Positions 46,546 through 55,578 of a stretch of 64,000 nt of DNA are shown in pieces. Source of the stretch: Rhizobium laguerreae (GTDB taxonomy: Bacteria; Pseudomonadota; Alphaproteobacteria; Rhizobiales; Rhizobiaceae); NCBI RefSeq assembly GCF_002008165.1, contig NZ_MRDM01000030.1, forward strand, positions 372,001 to 436,000. Direction: 5' to 3'. Position 1 is the stretch's first letter; each line of letters starts with the position of its first letter. Position numbers and translations under genes: made by a program. Below the pieces are notes generated by a model. The model saw only the letters and a program-made list of their open reading frames with translations. It was not told where the DNA came from and ran no database searches.

Positions 46546-47181
46546 ATGCCAAGCCAGACACAACTGGAAATTTCCCGGCGAGACCTACTTATCTCGTCGG
46601 CCGCAACGATTGCGGTCACCGGAGCCGTCGCGCCCGCGGCGGCACAGTCCCCAGGAAATGACATGGCCTATACATCGAAAGTTTCCTTCTCAGTTAACGG
46701 TGAGAACCGCGATCTCGAGGTCGACAACAGAACGTCGCTGCTCGACGCGCTGCGCGAGCACCTGCATCTCACCGGCACGAAAAAGGGATGCGATCACGGC
46801 CAATGCGGCGCATGCACCGTCATGGTCGACGGCCACCGCATCAATTCCTGCCTGACGCTGGCGGTCATGCACGAAGGCGATCAAATCACCACGATCGAGG
46901 GCCTCGGCCAGCCTGAAAACCTTCATCCGATGCAGGCGGCCTTCGTGAAGCATGATGGCTTCCAGTGCGGCTACTGCACGCCGGGACAGATCTGTTCCTC
47001 CGTGGCGGTGCTCGAGGAGATCAAGGCGAATATACCGAGCCACGTCACCGGCGATCTTACGGCTCAGGCGGCCGTCACTCCGGCCGAGATCCGCGAACGC
47101 ATGAGCGGCAACATCTGTCGATGCGGCGCCTATTCCAACATTGTCGATGCCATTGCTGAAGTCGCGGGGATCAAAGCATGA
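46546..47181 (+). CDS. paoA: PaoA: aldehyde oxidoreductase 2Fe-2S subunit (Tat-exported)
   Basis: 211-residue iron-sulfur subunit of a xanthine-oxidase-family periplasmic aldehyde dehydrogenase. A twin-arginine signal (SRRDLLISSAATIAVTGA) covers the first ~35 residues; the whole complex is exported on it. The plant-type 2Fe-2S cluster is CDHGQCGACTVMVDG...CL, and the second is FQCGYCTPGQI...CRCGAY. ATG at 46546 has AAGGTGG eight bases upstream. Coupled to paoB by ATGA. Same gene order as E. coli paoABCD. Confidence 0.93.
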   Translation: MPSQTQLEISRRDLLISSAATIAVTGAVAPAAAQSPGNDMAYTSKVSFSVNGENRDLEVDNRTSLLDALREHLHLTGTKKGCDHGQCGACTVMVDGHRINSCLTLAVMHEGDQITTIEGLGQPENLHPMQAAFVKHDGFQCGYCTPGQICSSVAVLEEIKANIPSHVTGDLTAQAAVTPAEIRERMSGNICRCGAYSNIVDAIAEVAGIKA

Positions 47182-48128
47182 GAGCCTTCACCTATGAACG
47201 CGCCTCCTCCGTCGAGGCCGCGGCCAAAGCAGCCGCTTCCAATCCCGAAACAAAATTCATCGCCGGCGGCACCAACCTCCTCGATCTGATGAAGCTCGAG
47301 ATCGAAACGCCAACGCATCTGATCGACGTCAATGGTGTCGGCCTCGACAAGATCGAACCCACGCCAGAGGGCGGGCTGCGCATCGGCGCTTTGGTCCGCA
47401 ACACCGATCTTGCCGCCCATGAAACCGTTCGCCGTGACTACGGCCTGATCTCCAGGGCGCTTGTCGCGGGTGCCTCCGGGCAATTGCGCAACAAGGCAAC
47501 GACTGCCGGCAACCTCCTGCAGCGCACGCGCTGTCCCTATTTCTATGACCCGAACCAGCCGTGCAACAAGCGGCAGCCGGGCAGCGGCTGTTCCGCCATC
47601 GGCGGCTTCAGCCGCCAGCATGCCGTCGTCGGCACAAGCGAAGCTTGCATCGCCACGCATCCGAGTGACATGGCCATCGCCATGCGGGCGCTTGATGCCG
47701 TTGTGGAAACGGTCAAGGCCGACGGCAGTCGCCGCTCGATCGCGATCGCCGACTTTCATCGGTTGCCCGGCGACACGCCCCACATCGAGACCGTTCTCGA
47801 GCGCGGCGAGTTCATCACGGCGGTCCTGCTGCCGCCCCCGATCGGCGGCAAGCAAATCTATCGCAAGGTGCGAGACCGCGCCTCCTATGCCTTCGCACTC
47901 GTCTCGGTCGGAGCGGTCATCCAGCCGGACGGGACAGGACGTATCGCCGTCGGCGGCATCGCCCACAAGCCGTGGCGCATCGAGGCAGCCGAAACCGAGC
48001 TGCCTAAAGGCGCGCGAGCGGCTGCAGGCGTGCTTCTTGCCGATGCCCATCCGACCGAACAGAACCGTTTCAAGGTCGACCTGGTCGAGCGTACGCTCGG
48101 CGCGGTCATTGCCGAAGCAAGGGGTTGA
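47178..48128 (+). CDS. paoB: PaoB: aldehyde oxidoreductase FAD subunit
   Basis: 316-residue FAD-binding subunit. FAD motifs FIAGGTNLLDLMK and NKATTAGNLLQRTRC are present. An insertion with clustered cysteines (CPYFYDPNQPC, GSGCSAIGG) and a later Cys fits the extra 4Fe-4S site known in E. coli PaoB. No signal of its own; exported with PaoA. Overlaps paoA by four bases and ends three bases before paoC. Confidence 0.93.
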   Translation: MRAFTYERASSVEAAAKAAASNPETKFIAGGTNLLDLMKLEIETPTHLIDVNGVGLDKIEPTPEGGLRIGALVRNTDLAAHETVRRDYGLISRALVAGASGQLRNKATTAGNLLQRTRCPYFYDPNQPCNKRQPGSGCSAIGGFSRQHAVVGTSEACIATHPSDMAIAMRALDAVVETVKADGSRRSIAIADFHRLPGDTPHIETVLERGEFITAVLLPPPIGGKQIYRKVRDRASYAFALVSVGAVIQPDGTGRIAVGGIAHKPWRIEAAETELPKGARAAAGVLLADAHPTEQNRFKVDLVERTLGAVIAEARG

Positions 48129-48131
48129 GCC

Positions 48132-50330
48132 ATGCAGTTCGATAAGCCAGCGACAACCAACCCGATCGACAATCTGAAGGTTGTCGGCCAGCCGATCCAC
48201 CGCATCGACGGCCAGCTCAAGACGACCGGCCGGGCGATGTACGCCTATGAGTGGCACGATCCGAACATGCGCTACGCCTATGGTTATCCCGTTGGCGCGG
48301 CCATCGCCAAAGGCCGCATCACGTCCATGGACGTTTCAACCGCCAAAAAGGCTCCTGGTGTGCTTGCGGTGGTGACGACGCTCGACGTCGGCGAGCGGAA
48401 GAAGGGCACGTTCAACACCGCCAAGCTCTTCGGTGGCGATGAGGTTCAGCACTATCACCAGACAGTCGCCGTCGTCGTTGCCGAGAGCTTCGAGCAGGCC
48501 CGTGCCGCAGCCGCTCTGGTCAAGGTCGATTACGCCGAAGAAAAGGGTGCGTACGACCTCGGGCAGGCAAAGGATAACGCCGTCAAGCCGGACGAATCGC
48601 AGCAGCCCGATACTGCGGTCGGCGATTTCGATGCTGCCTTCAAGTCAGCGCCCGTCACTCTGGACGCGACCTACACGACGCCCGACCAATCCCATTCCAT
48701 GATGGAGCCGCATGCTTCCATCGCCGCCTGGAGCGGCGATGAACTGACGGTGTGGACGTCAAGTCAAATGATCGACTGGTGGCGCACGGATCTGGCGACC
48801 ACACTCGGCATAGACAAGGAAAAGGTCCATCTCATGTCGCCGTTCATCGGCGGCGGGTTCGGCGGCAAGCTCTTCCTGCGAGCCGACGCCGTGCTTGCCG
48901 CGTTCGGAGCGAAGGCTGTTGGGCGTCCGGTAAAAGTCGCTCTTCCACGACCGCTCATGCCAAACAACACAACTCATCGGCCGGCGACAATCCAGCGGAT
49001 CCGTATTGGAACCGAGCGTGACGGCAAGATAACCGCTATTGCGCACGAAAGCTGGTCCGGCGACCAACCCGGCGGCCAGCTTGAGACCGCCGTCAATCAG
49101 ACCCGTCTTCTCTATGCCGGGGCAAACCGCATGACCGCGATGCGGCTGGCGACACTTCACCTTCCCGAGGGCAATGCCATGCGCGCTCCGGGCGAAGCCC
49201 CCGGACTGATGGCGCTCGAAATAGCCATCGACGAGATTGCCGAAAAAGTTGGGATCGATCCTGTGCAGTTTCGGATCGTCAACGACACGCAGGTCGATCC
49301 GGAAAAGCCGCAGCGGCCTTTTTCCCAGCGCAATCTCGTCGGCTGCCTGACGCTCGGTGCCGAGCGGTTTGGCTGGGGTGAAAGGGGAAGGCCGGGTTCC
49401 AGGCGGGACGGCAACTGGCTGGTCGGCATGGGCGTCGCCGCTGCCTTCCGCAACAACCTCGTCCTTCCCTCCGGAGCAAGGGTAAAGCTCGACCAGGAAG
49501 GCGTCGTAACGGTCGAAACCGACATGACCGACATCGGGACGGGCAGCTACACGATCATCGCCCAGACCGCCGCCGAGATGATGGGAGTGACGATCGACAA
49601 GGTCGCCGTCCAACTCGGCGACTCGCGTTTTCCGGTTTCTGCGGGCTCCGGCGGACAGTTCGGCGCTAATTCTTCCACGTCTGGCGTCTACGCAGCCTGT
49701 GTCAAGCTGCGTGAGACCATTGCCAAGAAGCTCGGCTTCAACTCCGAAGACATCGTCTTCGAGAATGGCGAGGTCCGCTCGGGCAATCGTTCGGTGCCGC
49801 TTGCCGAGGCTGCCGGTCCCGATGGCCTTGTCGGCGAGGACACGATCAAATGGGGCGAGCTCACCGAGACCCATCAGCAATCGACATTTGGAGCACACTT
49901 CGTGGAGGTTGGCGTCGACGTTGCCACAGGAGAAAGCCGTATTCGCAGAATGCTCGCAGTCTGCGCGGCAGGTCGGATCCTCAACCCGATCACGGCCCGC
50001 AGCCAGGTCATCGGCGCGATGACGATGGGGGCGGGCGGCGCGCTGTCCGAGGAACTGGCGGTCGACACCCGTCGCGGCTTCTTCGTCAACCACGATCTCG
50101 CCAGCTACGAAGTGGCGGTGCATGCCGACATTCCGCACCAGGAGGTGATCTTCATGGACGAGACCGATCCGATGTCCTCGCCGATGAAGGCCAAGGGCGT
50201 CGGCGAGCTTGGCCTTTGCGGCGTGGCGGCCGCGATTGCTAACGCGGTCTACAACGCAACCGGCGTCAGGGTTCGGCATTACCCGCTGACCCTTGACAAA
50301 CTGATCGGCGGCTTGCCGGATGTGGCCTGA
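48132..50330 (+). CDS. paoC: PaoC: aldehyde oxidoreductase molybdenum subunit
   Basis: 732-residue catalytic subunit binding molybdenum cofactor (a molybdopterin-cytosine-dinucleotide type in E. coli). The base Glu692 lies in KGVGELGL, at the same number as the catalytic Glu of E. coli PaoC. FIGGGFGGK, AMRAPGEAPG and SAGSGGQFG contact the cofactor. Oxidises aromatic and other aldehydes in the periplasm for detoxification. The following xdhC- and mocA-type genes serve its cofactor. Confidence 0.95.
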   Translation: MQFDKPATTNPIDNLKVVGQPIHRIDGQLKTTGRAMYAYEWHDPNMRYAYGYPVGAAIAKGRITSMDVSTAKKAPGVLAVVTTLDVGERKKGTFNTAKLFGGDEVQHYHQTVAVVVAESFEQARAAAALVKVDYAEEKGAYDLGQAKDNAVKPDESQQPDTAVGDFDAAFKSAPVTLDATYTTPDQSHSMMEPHASIAAWSGDELTVWTSSQMIDWWRTDLATTLGIDKEKVHLMSPFIGGGFGGKLFLRADAVLAAFGAKAVGRPVKVALPRPLMPNNTTHRPATIQRIRIGTERDGKITAIAHESWSGDQPGGQLETAVNQTRLLYAGANRMTAMRLATLHLPEGNAMRAPGEAPGLMALEIAIDEIAEKVGIDPVQFRIVNDTQVDPEKPQRPFSQRNLVGCLTLGAERFGWGERGRPGSRRDGNWLVGMGVAAAFRNNLVLPSGARVKLDQEGVVTVETDMTDIGTGSYTIIAQTAAEMMGVTIDKVAVQLGDSRFPVSAGSGGQFGANSSTSGVYAACVKLRETIAKKLGFNSEDIVFENGEVRSGNRSVPLAEAAGPDGLVGEDTIKWGELTETHQQSTFGAHFVEVGVDVATGESRIRRMLAVCAAGRILNPITARSQVIGAMTMGAGGALSEELAVDTRRGFFVNHDLASYEVAVHADIPHQEVIFMDETDPMSSPMKAKGVGELGLCGVAAAIANAVYNATGVRVRHYPLTLDKLIGGLPDVA

Positions 50331-50384
50331 TTAGTCGGCGGCGGCCTTAAAGCCGGACCGCCGTCAATTTCTGTAGGATCTTGC

Positions 50385-51305
50385 ATGGATCAGACACTTG
50401 CGCCCATTGCGGCACCAATTCCCGTCAGGGCCTCGTCCACCGACGATCCTGCGGAACTGCTTCGCTTCGCGATAGACGCCCGTTGCCTCGGCGCGGCGGC
50501 TCTTGCAACCCTTGTCGAAATCCGCGGTGGCGCTGCGCGCTCGCTTGGCGCCCATATGGCAGTTGCCGCGGACGGGCGTTTCTGCGGCTATGTCTCGGGC
50601 GGATGCGTCGAAGCCGCCGTCGCCGCAGAAGCGCTTCTGGCAATGGCGCAAGGACGGGACCGTATGGTGAAATTCGGCGACGGCTCTCCCTTCTTCGACA
50701 TTGTCCTTCCCTGCGGCGGCGGGATCACCGTTGCAATCCATGTCCTGAAAGATGTCGGCGCTCTGCGGCATGTTCTCGATCGTCTCGAACGGCGGCAGGC
50801 AGCCGCTCTTGTCTACTCGGGGGAGCGGCAGACGCTTATATCCGTCGACCCGCCGCTGCGGACGTGCTGGACCGAGGGTAATTTCCTGACCGTCTATCGT
50901 CCCCGCACCCGCGTCGTCGTTTCCGGGCGGACGATCGAAGCACAGGCCGTCGCACGGCTGGCCGAGGCTTCCGGCTACGACGTGATCGTCAGAGGACGGG
51001 GCGAGGGTGCCGCCGACACCATCGACCCCTTCACCGCCGTCGTGCTCCTGCATCATGACCTCGACGCCGAAGCCGTCATTCTCGAGGCCGCGCTTCACTC
51101 GCCCGTCTTTTATATCGGCGCGCTCGGCAGCACCCGGACGCATCGTCGACGTGTCGAGCGGTTGACAGCCTTGGGTTTCAGACGTGACGATATCGATCGT
51201 ATCAAGGCGCCCATCGGGATGTTCGGCCCGACCCGGGATGCAACCTCGCTCGCCCTGTCGGTTCTGGCCGATGTCGCCGCGGCAAGACTGGTGGCTTATG
51301 CGTAA
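50385..51305 (+). CDS. XdhC/PaoD-type molybdenum cofactor maturation protein
   Basis: 306-residue XdhC-family chaperone that receives, protects and inserts the matured (sulfurated) molybdenum cofactor. N-terminal XdhC domain contains GAHMAVAADGRFCGYVSGGCVE with conserved Cys; the C-terminal Rossmann domain ends with YIGALGSTRTHRRRVERL and IGMFGPTRDATSLALSVLAD. Lies 54 bp after paoC, so it is probably specific for PaoC. Overlaps the mocA-like gene by 8 bp. Confidence 0.92.
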   Translation: MDQTLAPIAAPIPVRASSTDDPAELLRFAIDARCLGAAALATLVEIRGGAARSLGAHMAVAADGRFCGYVSGGCVEAAVAAEALLAMAQGRDRMVKFGDGSPFFDIVLPCGGGITVAIHVLKDVGALRHVLDRLERRQAAALVYSGERQTLISVDPPLRTCWTEGNFLTVYRPRTRVVVSGRTIEAQAVARLAEASGYDVIVRGRGEGAADTIDPFTAVVLLHHDLDAEAVILEAALHSPVFYIGALGSTRTHRRRVERLTALGFRRDDIDRIKAPIGMFGPTRDATSLALSVLADVAAARLVAYA

Positions 51306-51909
51306 AGCGTCGGTCGCGATCGTCATTCTCGCTGCCGGCAAGGCAAGCCGGATGGGTGAGGGCGGGAAGCACAAGCTGCTGGCCAAGTTCGACGGCGTGC
51401 CGCTCGTGCGGCGGTCGGCATTGACCGCGCTCGGTGCGGATGCAGCGTCCGTGATTGTCGTCACGGGCCATCGCAGGAGCGAGATCGAGGCCGCGCTCGA
51501 TGGGCTCGATCTGACTTTCATCGATAATCCCGATTACGCCAGCGGCATGGCAAGCTCGCTCATAGTAGGATTCTCATCGGGGGACGCTGACAGCGCCGAA
51601 GGCATTCTCGTCATGCTGGCCGATATGCCCGGCGTTTCCACGACGCATCTCGACGCCCTGATTTCCGCCTTTCGCAACGCGGGCGGCAAGGCCGTCGTGC
51701 GCGCCGTTTCACAGGGCAAGCCCGGCAATCCTGTTATCCTGCCACGTTCTCTCACTCAGGCAGTCCTCCGACTTCGAGGCGATGTCGGCGCTCGCGCTAT
51801 CATCGCCACATCAGGCCTGCCCGTGCTTGATGTCGATGTTGGCGACGCGGCCTTGCTCGACGTCGATACGCCGGACGAGGTATTGGCCGCTGGTGGCGCA
51901 ATGAACTGA
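51298..51909 (+). CDS. mocA: MocA-type molybdenum cofactor cytidylyltransferase
   Basis: 203-residue nucleotidyltransferase. The motif LAAGKASRMGEGGKHKLL corresponds to the CTP-binding LAAGxSxRMG...K of MocA/MobA; further marks are VVTGHRRSEIEAAL, LADMPGVSTTHLD and GNPVILPR. It would attach CMP to molybdopterin to give the cofactor form used by PaoC. ATG at 51298 inside the end of the xdhC-type gene. Confidence 0.9.
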   Translation: MRKASVAIVILAAGKASRMGEGGKHKLLAKFDGVPLVRRSALTALGADAASVIVVTGHRRSEIEAALDGLDLTFIDNPDYASGMASSLIVGFSSGDADSAEGILVMLADMPGVSTTHLDALISAFRNAGGKAVVRAVSQGKPGNPVILPRSLTQAVLRLRGDVGARAIIATSGLPVLDVDVGDAALLDVDTPDEVLAAGGAMN

Positions 51910-52033
51910 CCAGCGGAAAATACAGTGAGATGAGGATGATTTGACGCAACGGTTCGAGCTGGATTCTCCGCGGCTTTGAATTCGCCACTCTCAGCCGCGG
52001 ATATGCCAAGCCGTCATTCTGCAGCCGATGTCA

Positions 52034-53371
52034 TCAACGCACCGACCTGAATGCCTCTCGCAGTTCCTCAGCGAAAAGCTGGGGCTGTTCCCAGGCGGCA
52101 AAGTGACCGCCCATATCGACACGGTGGTAATAATGCAGCGTGGGATAGGCCTCCTTGCTCCAACTCTCCGGCGCCTGGTAGATCTCCTTTGGGAATACGC
52201 TGATTGCCACCGGGATCTTGATCTCTTTGGTCTTCTGCGCGTCTGCGCTGAAGTTGTTGTTGTTGTTTTCCCAATAGAACCGCGACGAGGATGCCCCAGT
52301 GTTGGTCAGCCAGTACAAAGTGATGTCATTCAGCATTTCGTCCCTGGAAAAAACGCGCTCGGGAACGCCCTCGCTGTCGCTCCATTGAGCAAATTTTTCG
52401 TAGATCCAGGCAGCCAAACCCGACGGCGAGTCGGAAAGCGAGTAGCCGATCGTCTGCGGACGCGTCACCATCATGGCCCCATACGCCGCATTCCGGCCGA
52501 AGAAGGTGCTCAACGATTCATAGGCATCCCGCTCGGGCGCCGACAGTCCCGCAGGAGCCGGGTCTCCACTGTTGATCGCCTTGGTGAGATTGCCCGGAAC
52601 GGTCGCCGGCATGTTGAGATGGATGCCAAGCAGGCCCTTGGGTGCCTGGCGCGCCAACGCGTCGGAGATAACGGAGCCGTGGTCGCCACCCTGGGAAACG
52701 TAGTGCGCGTAGCCGAGCCGCTTCATCAGGATGTCCCATGCTCGCGCAACGCGGTCAGGCCCCCAGCCAAGCTCCGTCGGCTTACCCGAAAAGCCGTAGC
52801 CGGGGATGGAAGGGATGACGACATCAAATGCGTCCTCCGCTTTACCGCCATAAGCAGTCGGATCTGTAAGAGGGCCGATCGCCTTGATGAACTCAAAGGT
52901 CGAACCCGGCCAACCATGGGTCAGAATGACCGGAAGGGCGTTGGGATGACGCGATCGCACATGGATGAACTGGATATCGACCCCATCGATCGTCGTGATA
53001 AATTCCGGAAGTGCATTGAGTTCAGCCTCGGCTTTGCGCCAATCGTAATCAGTGCCCCAGTATCGGACCAGATCCTGGACGCGCGAAAGCTGAATGCCTT
53101 GCGAGGTGTCGCTCACGGTCTCCTTGTCTGGCCAACGCGTTTCGGCAATGCGCTTGCGCAGATCGTCAAGCTGTGACTGCGGAACGTGGATCTGGAACGG
53201 GCGGATCGTTTCGTCGGCCTCGATCGGCGTCGTCGGCCCGTCCGATGTGACATCGGCGGCACTCGCTGGCACAAGGTAACCGGCTGGGAACAGCAACATC
53301 GGTCCAACCGCCATCACCATTGCTCCGTGGGCAAGCCGGCGCCAGGCAAAAATATTGTCAAACTTCTTCAT
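52034..53371 (-). CDS. Epoxide hydrolase family protein, exported
   Basis: 445-residue alpha/beta hydrolase with the N-terminal EHN cap domain (PFQIHVPQSQLDDLRKRI, ETRWPD) typical of microsomal-type epoxide hydrolases. Nucleophile Asp is in SQGGDHGSVIS, the oxyanion HGWPGS motif is present, and the catalytic His is in DMGGHFAAWEQP. A signal peptide covers about residues 1-33 (WRRLAHGAMVMAVGPMLLFPAGYL), unusual for the family, which is mostly cytosolic. Start at 53371 has GGAGTG upstream. Next to a TetR gene on the same strand. Confidence 0.9.
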   Translation of the reverse strand: MKKFDNIFAWRRLAHGAMVMAVGPMLLFPAGYLVPASAADVTSDGPTTPIEADETIRPFQIHVPQSQLDDLRKRIAETRWPDKETVSDTSQGIQLSRVQDLVRYWGTDYDWRKAEAELNALPEFITTIDGVDIQFIHVRSRHPNALPVILTHGWPGSTFEFIKAIGPLTDPTAYGGKAEDAFDVVIPSIPGYGFSGKPTELGWGPDRVARAWDILMKRLGYAHYVSQGGDHGSVISDALARQAPKGLLGIHLNMPATVPGNLTKAINSGDPAPAGLSAPERDAYESLSTFFGRNAAYGAMMVTRPQTIGYSLSDSPSGLAAWIYEKFAQWSDSEGVPERVFSRDEMLNDITLYWLTNTGASSSRFYWENNNNNFSADAQKTKEIKIPVAISVFPKEIYQAPESWSKEAYPTLHYYHRVDMGGHFAAWEQPQLFAEELREAFRSVR

Positions 53372-53563
53372 GTGGCACTCCATGTTCTTGTCGCCCGGGG
53401 CGACATTTCGTGACGGAGTGATGTCTGACGGGTCTGCGTATCTGGCATGTTTCAAGAAATGCCAAAAACGTATCAGAGTGTGGAGTGGCGGCTACACAGG
53501 GGCGGGAACGCGGTCGTCGAGGACCGACCTGGCCCCACGGCGCCTGAATAGAAAATCAATACC

Positions 53564-54154
53564 TCATTGCTGTCTGCGGAGGCTGCCCAGCATAGCCTTG
53601 AATCCCGCAACCGCCCGCTTCGAAACCGCCTCCGGATTCTCCGCATTCGCGATCCAAAGCGCCATATGGCTGCTGGCGCCATTGATGAGGCGAGCGGCGG
53701 TTTCGGTGTCGATGTCGATGATCTCGCCATCGGTCTTGAGACGGTCGAGGCTGCGGGAGAGGGCGGCGATACAGCCGGGAGTGTTCTGCCATTGCGAGAT
53801 ATCGCCGAGTACAGCCGGGCCATCGCGAAACATGATGCGCTGGATTTCGGGCTCAAGCGCCATTTCGATATAAGCGGAGCACTCGTCGACAAAGCCCTGC
53901 CAGCGCGTCGGAGCGGCGGCCGAGACCTCGTTCAGCCGCTCCGTCATTTCCGCGTCGATTTCCATGATCACGGCCTGGAGCAGGCCCCTCTTGTCACCGA
54001 AGTGGTGATAGAGGGCCCCGCGCGTCAGCCCCGCTTCGCCGGTGAAATCGTCCATCGAGGCTTCGGCATAGCCGATCGTGCCAAAGGCACGTCGCCCGGC
54101 TGCGATAAGTTTGCCGCGGGTCTCTGCGATCATCTCCTGGCGCGGTTTGCGCAT
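53564..54154 (-). CDS. TetR family transcriptional repressor
   Basis: 196-residue regulator. N-terminal helix-turn-helix: AGRRAFGTIGYAEASMDDFTGEAGLTRGALYHHFGDKRGL. The C-terminal ligand domain resembles TetR_C group proteins (CSAYIEMALEPEIQRIMFRDGPAVLG). Divergent from an MFS transporter; three ATACG-N3-CGTAT palindromes lie between the two starts, so it most likely represses both. The epoxide hydrolase lies 190 bp downstream on the same strand. Confidence 0.93.
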   Translation of the reverse strand: MRKPRQEMIAETRGKLIAAGRRAFGTIGYAEASMDDFTGEAGLTRGALYHHFGDKRGLLQAVIMEIDAEMTERLNEVSAAAPTRWQGFVDECSAYIEMALEPEIQRIMFRDGPAVLGDISQWQNTPGCIAALSRSLDRLKTDGEIIDIDTETAARLINGASSHMALWIANAENPEAVSKRAVAGFKAMLGSLRRQQ

Positions 54155-54169
54155 GGCTTCTCCATTGGC

Positions 54170-54236
54170 ATACGCCGCGTATCTTTTTCATTGACATACG
54201 GGACGTATGCATTATCTAAACACATACGCTCCGTAT
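54170..54236. promoter_or_regulatory. Triple operator array for the TetR regulator
   Basis: Three copies of ATACG-N3-CGTAT: 54170-54182 (N3 CCG), 54195-54209 (GGA, extended to CATACG/CGTATG) and 54224-54236 (CTC). Centres are 26 and 28 bp apart, so repressors would bind nearly the same helix face. The middle copy overlaps the -35 end of the MFS promoter and the first lies 16 bp from the tetR start. Palindromes are seen directly; binding is inferred. Confidence 0.82.
54191..54218 (+). promoter_or_regulatory. Putative promoter of the MFS transporter gene
   Basis: TTGACA at 54191-54196 and TATCTA at 54213-54218, spacing 16 bp. The central operator lies between them, so bound repressor would block RNA polymerase. 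Confidence 0.6.
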
Positions 54237-54272
54237 ATAAGTGTTCTATCCGATAGCTGGAAGGATCGTCCC

Positions 54273-55499
54273 ATGTCAAATCCGTATAAACAAATATTCG
54301 CGGCATCTGGGGCCAAGGGCTTCTCCGCAGCCGGCTTTTTCGCACGCCTTCCCATCGCCATGGCGCCGATCGGCATCGTTGCCATGCTCTCCCAGGCACA
54401 TGGCGAATATTGGCTGGCGGGCGCCGTGTCGGCGACTTATGCGCTCACCAATGCGATGATCTCGCCGCAGATTTCGCGAGCGGTCGACCGGCTGGGCCAG
54501 ACGGCAGTGGTCGTTCCCACAACCATCGTATCCGTGCTGGCGTTTATCGCGCTGATCGCCGCGACCAATCAGAACTGGCCGGTGTGGACACTCTTCGCCA
54601 CAGCCTTCCTCGCGGCAGCCATGCCGAGCATTCCGGCGCTGATGCGGGCGCGCTGGACGGAACTGTTTCGCAACCGGCCCGAACTCAACACCGCCTTCGC
54701 GTTCGAAAGTGCCGCGGACGAACTGGTCTATATCGCCGGCGCCTCGCTGTCGGTCGGGCTGGCCGTCGCCTTATTCCCCGAAGCCGGCATGATGGTGAGC
54801 ACAGCTTTTCTGGCGCTCGGGACGGTCGCCTTCATCCTGCAGCGCGGCACCGAGCCGAAGGTGCGTCATGTCGCCGGCGCGGCTTCGGTTGGCTCCGCGA
54901 TCCGCCAGCGTCCGGTGCAGATCATCACGCTCGCGCTGATCTTCGTCGGCGCGATCTTCGCAACGGCGGAAGTGAGTGTTGTCGCCATCACCAAGGAGCT
55001 TGGTCAGCCGAATGCGGCAAGCCTGGTGATCGGTGTCTATGCCCTCGGTTCCTTCCTAGTGGGTTTGACCCTCGGCGCGCTTAATCTGCGCATCCCCTTG
55101 CACCGTCAGCTGCTGATCGCTGTTGCGATCCTCGCACTGACCTCGCTGCCGCTGCTCGTCGCCGGCAGCTCGGTAACCCTGCTTGCTGTCGCCGTCTTCG
55201 TCAGCGGCATCGCGATCTCGCCGACCTTTATAACGGCCTTCGGACTGATCGAGCGTCGCGTGCCGGAATCGGTGCTGACCGAGGGCGTCACCTGGGTGAT
55301 GACCGGCATCGGCATCGGTATGGCGCTCGGCGCCTTCGTCTCGGGCTGGGTCGTCGACACCTACGGTCCCCAGAGCGGATTCTGGGTGTCTGCGGCCGCC
55401 GGGGCCGTAACCGTCCTTATCATTACCCTCGGTCAGCGTACCCTCTCGGGCGAGTGCACCGGCGGGGAAGATTGCGCGATGCTGGAGCCGGCGCAGTAG
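54273..55499 (+). CDS. MFS transporter
   Basis: 408-residue inner-membrane protein with about 12 hydrophobic segments, beginning GFSAAGFFARLPIAMAPIGIVAM. The RAxWTELFRNRPELNTAFAFESAADELVYIAG stretch between the halves is typical of a bacterial MFS group often annotated as drug or sugar exporters. ATG at 54273 has AAGGAT upstream. Control by the divergent TetR and its three operators points to an efflux pump induced by its ligand. Confidence 0.9.
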   Translation: MSNPYKQIFAASGAKGFSAAGFFARLPIAMAPIGIVAMLSQAHGEYWLAGAVSATYALTNAMISPQISRAVDRLGQTAVVVPTTIVSVLAFIALIAATNQNWPVWTLFATAFLAAAMPSIPALMRARWTELFRNRPELNTAFAFESAADELVYIAGASLSVGLAVALFPEAGMMVSTAFLALGTVAFILQRGTEPKVRHVAGAASVGSAIRQRPVQIITLALIFVGAIFATAEVSVVAITKELGQPNAASLVIGVYALGSFLVGLTLGALNLRIPLHRQLLIAVAILALTSLPLLVAGSSVTLLAVAVFVSGIAISPTFITAFGLIERRVPESVLTEGVTWVMTGIGIGMALGAFVSGWVVDTYGPQSGFWVSAAAGAVTVLIITLGQRTLSGECTGGEDCAMLEPAQ

Positions 55500-55534
55500 A
55501 AGGGCGGACGGTAGACAGGAGCGACGCAGGAGGA

Positions 55535-55569
55535 TTCACCTTGAACGGTTCGAAACCGTTCAAGGTGAA
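55535..55569. terminator. 16-bp perfect hairpin between convergent genes
   Basis: TTCACCTTGAACGGTT and its exact complement are separated by CGA. It lies 35 bp after the MFS stop and 10 bp after the convergent lysR stop. No T-run on either side, so it is either a factor-assisted bidirectional terminator or a mobile palindromic unit. Confidence 0.5.
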
Positions 55570-55578
55570 GGCAGTGGC

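Noticed and set aside
48759..50279. 506-codon open frame on the minus strand
   Set aside because: Antisense to paoC, whose catalytic motifs are intact.
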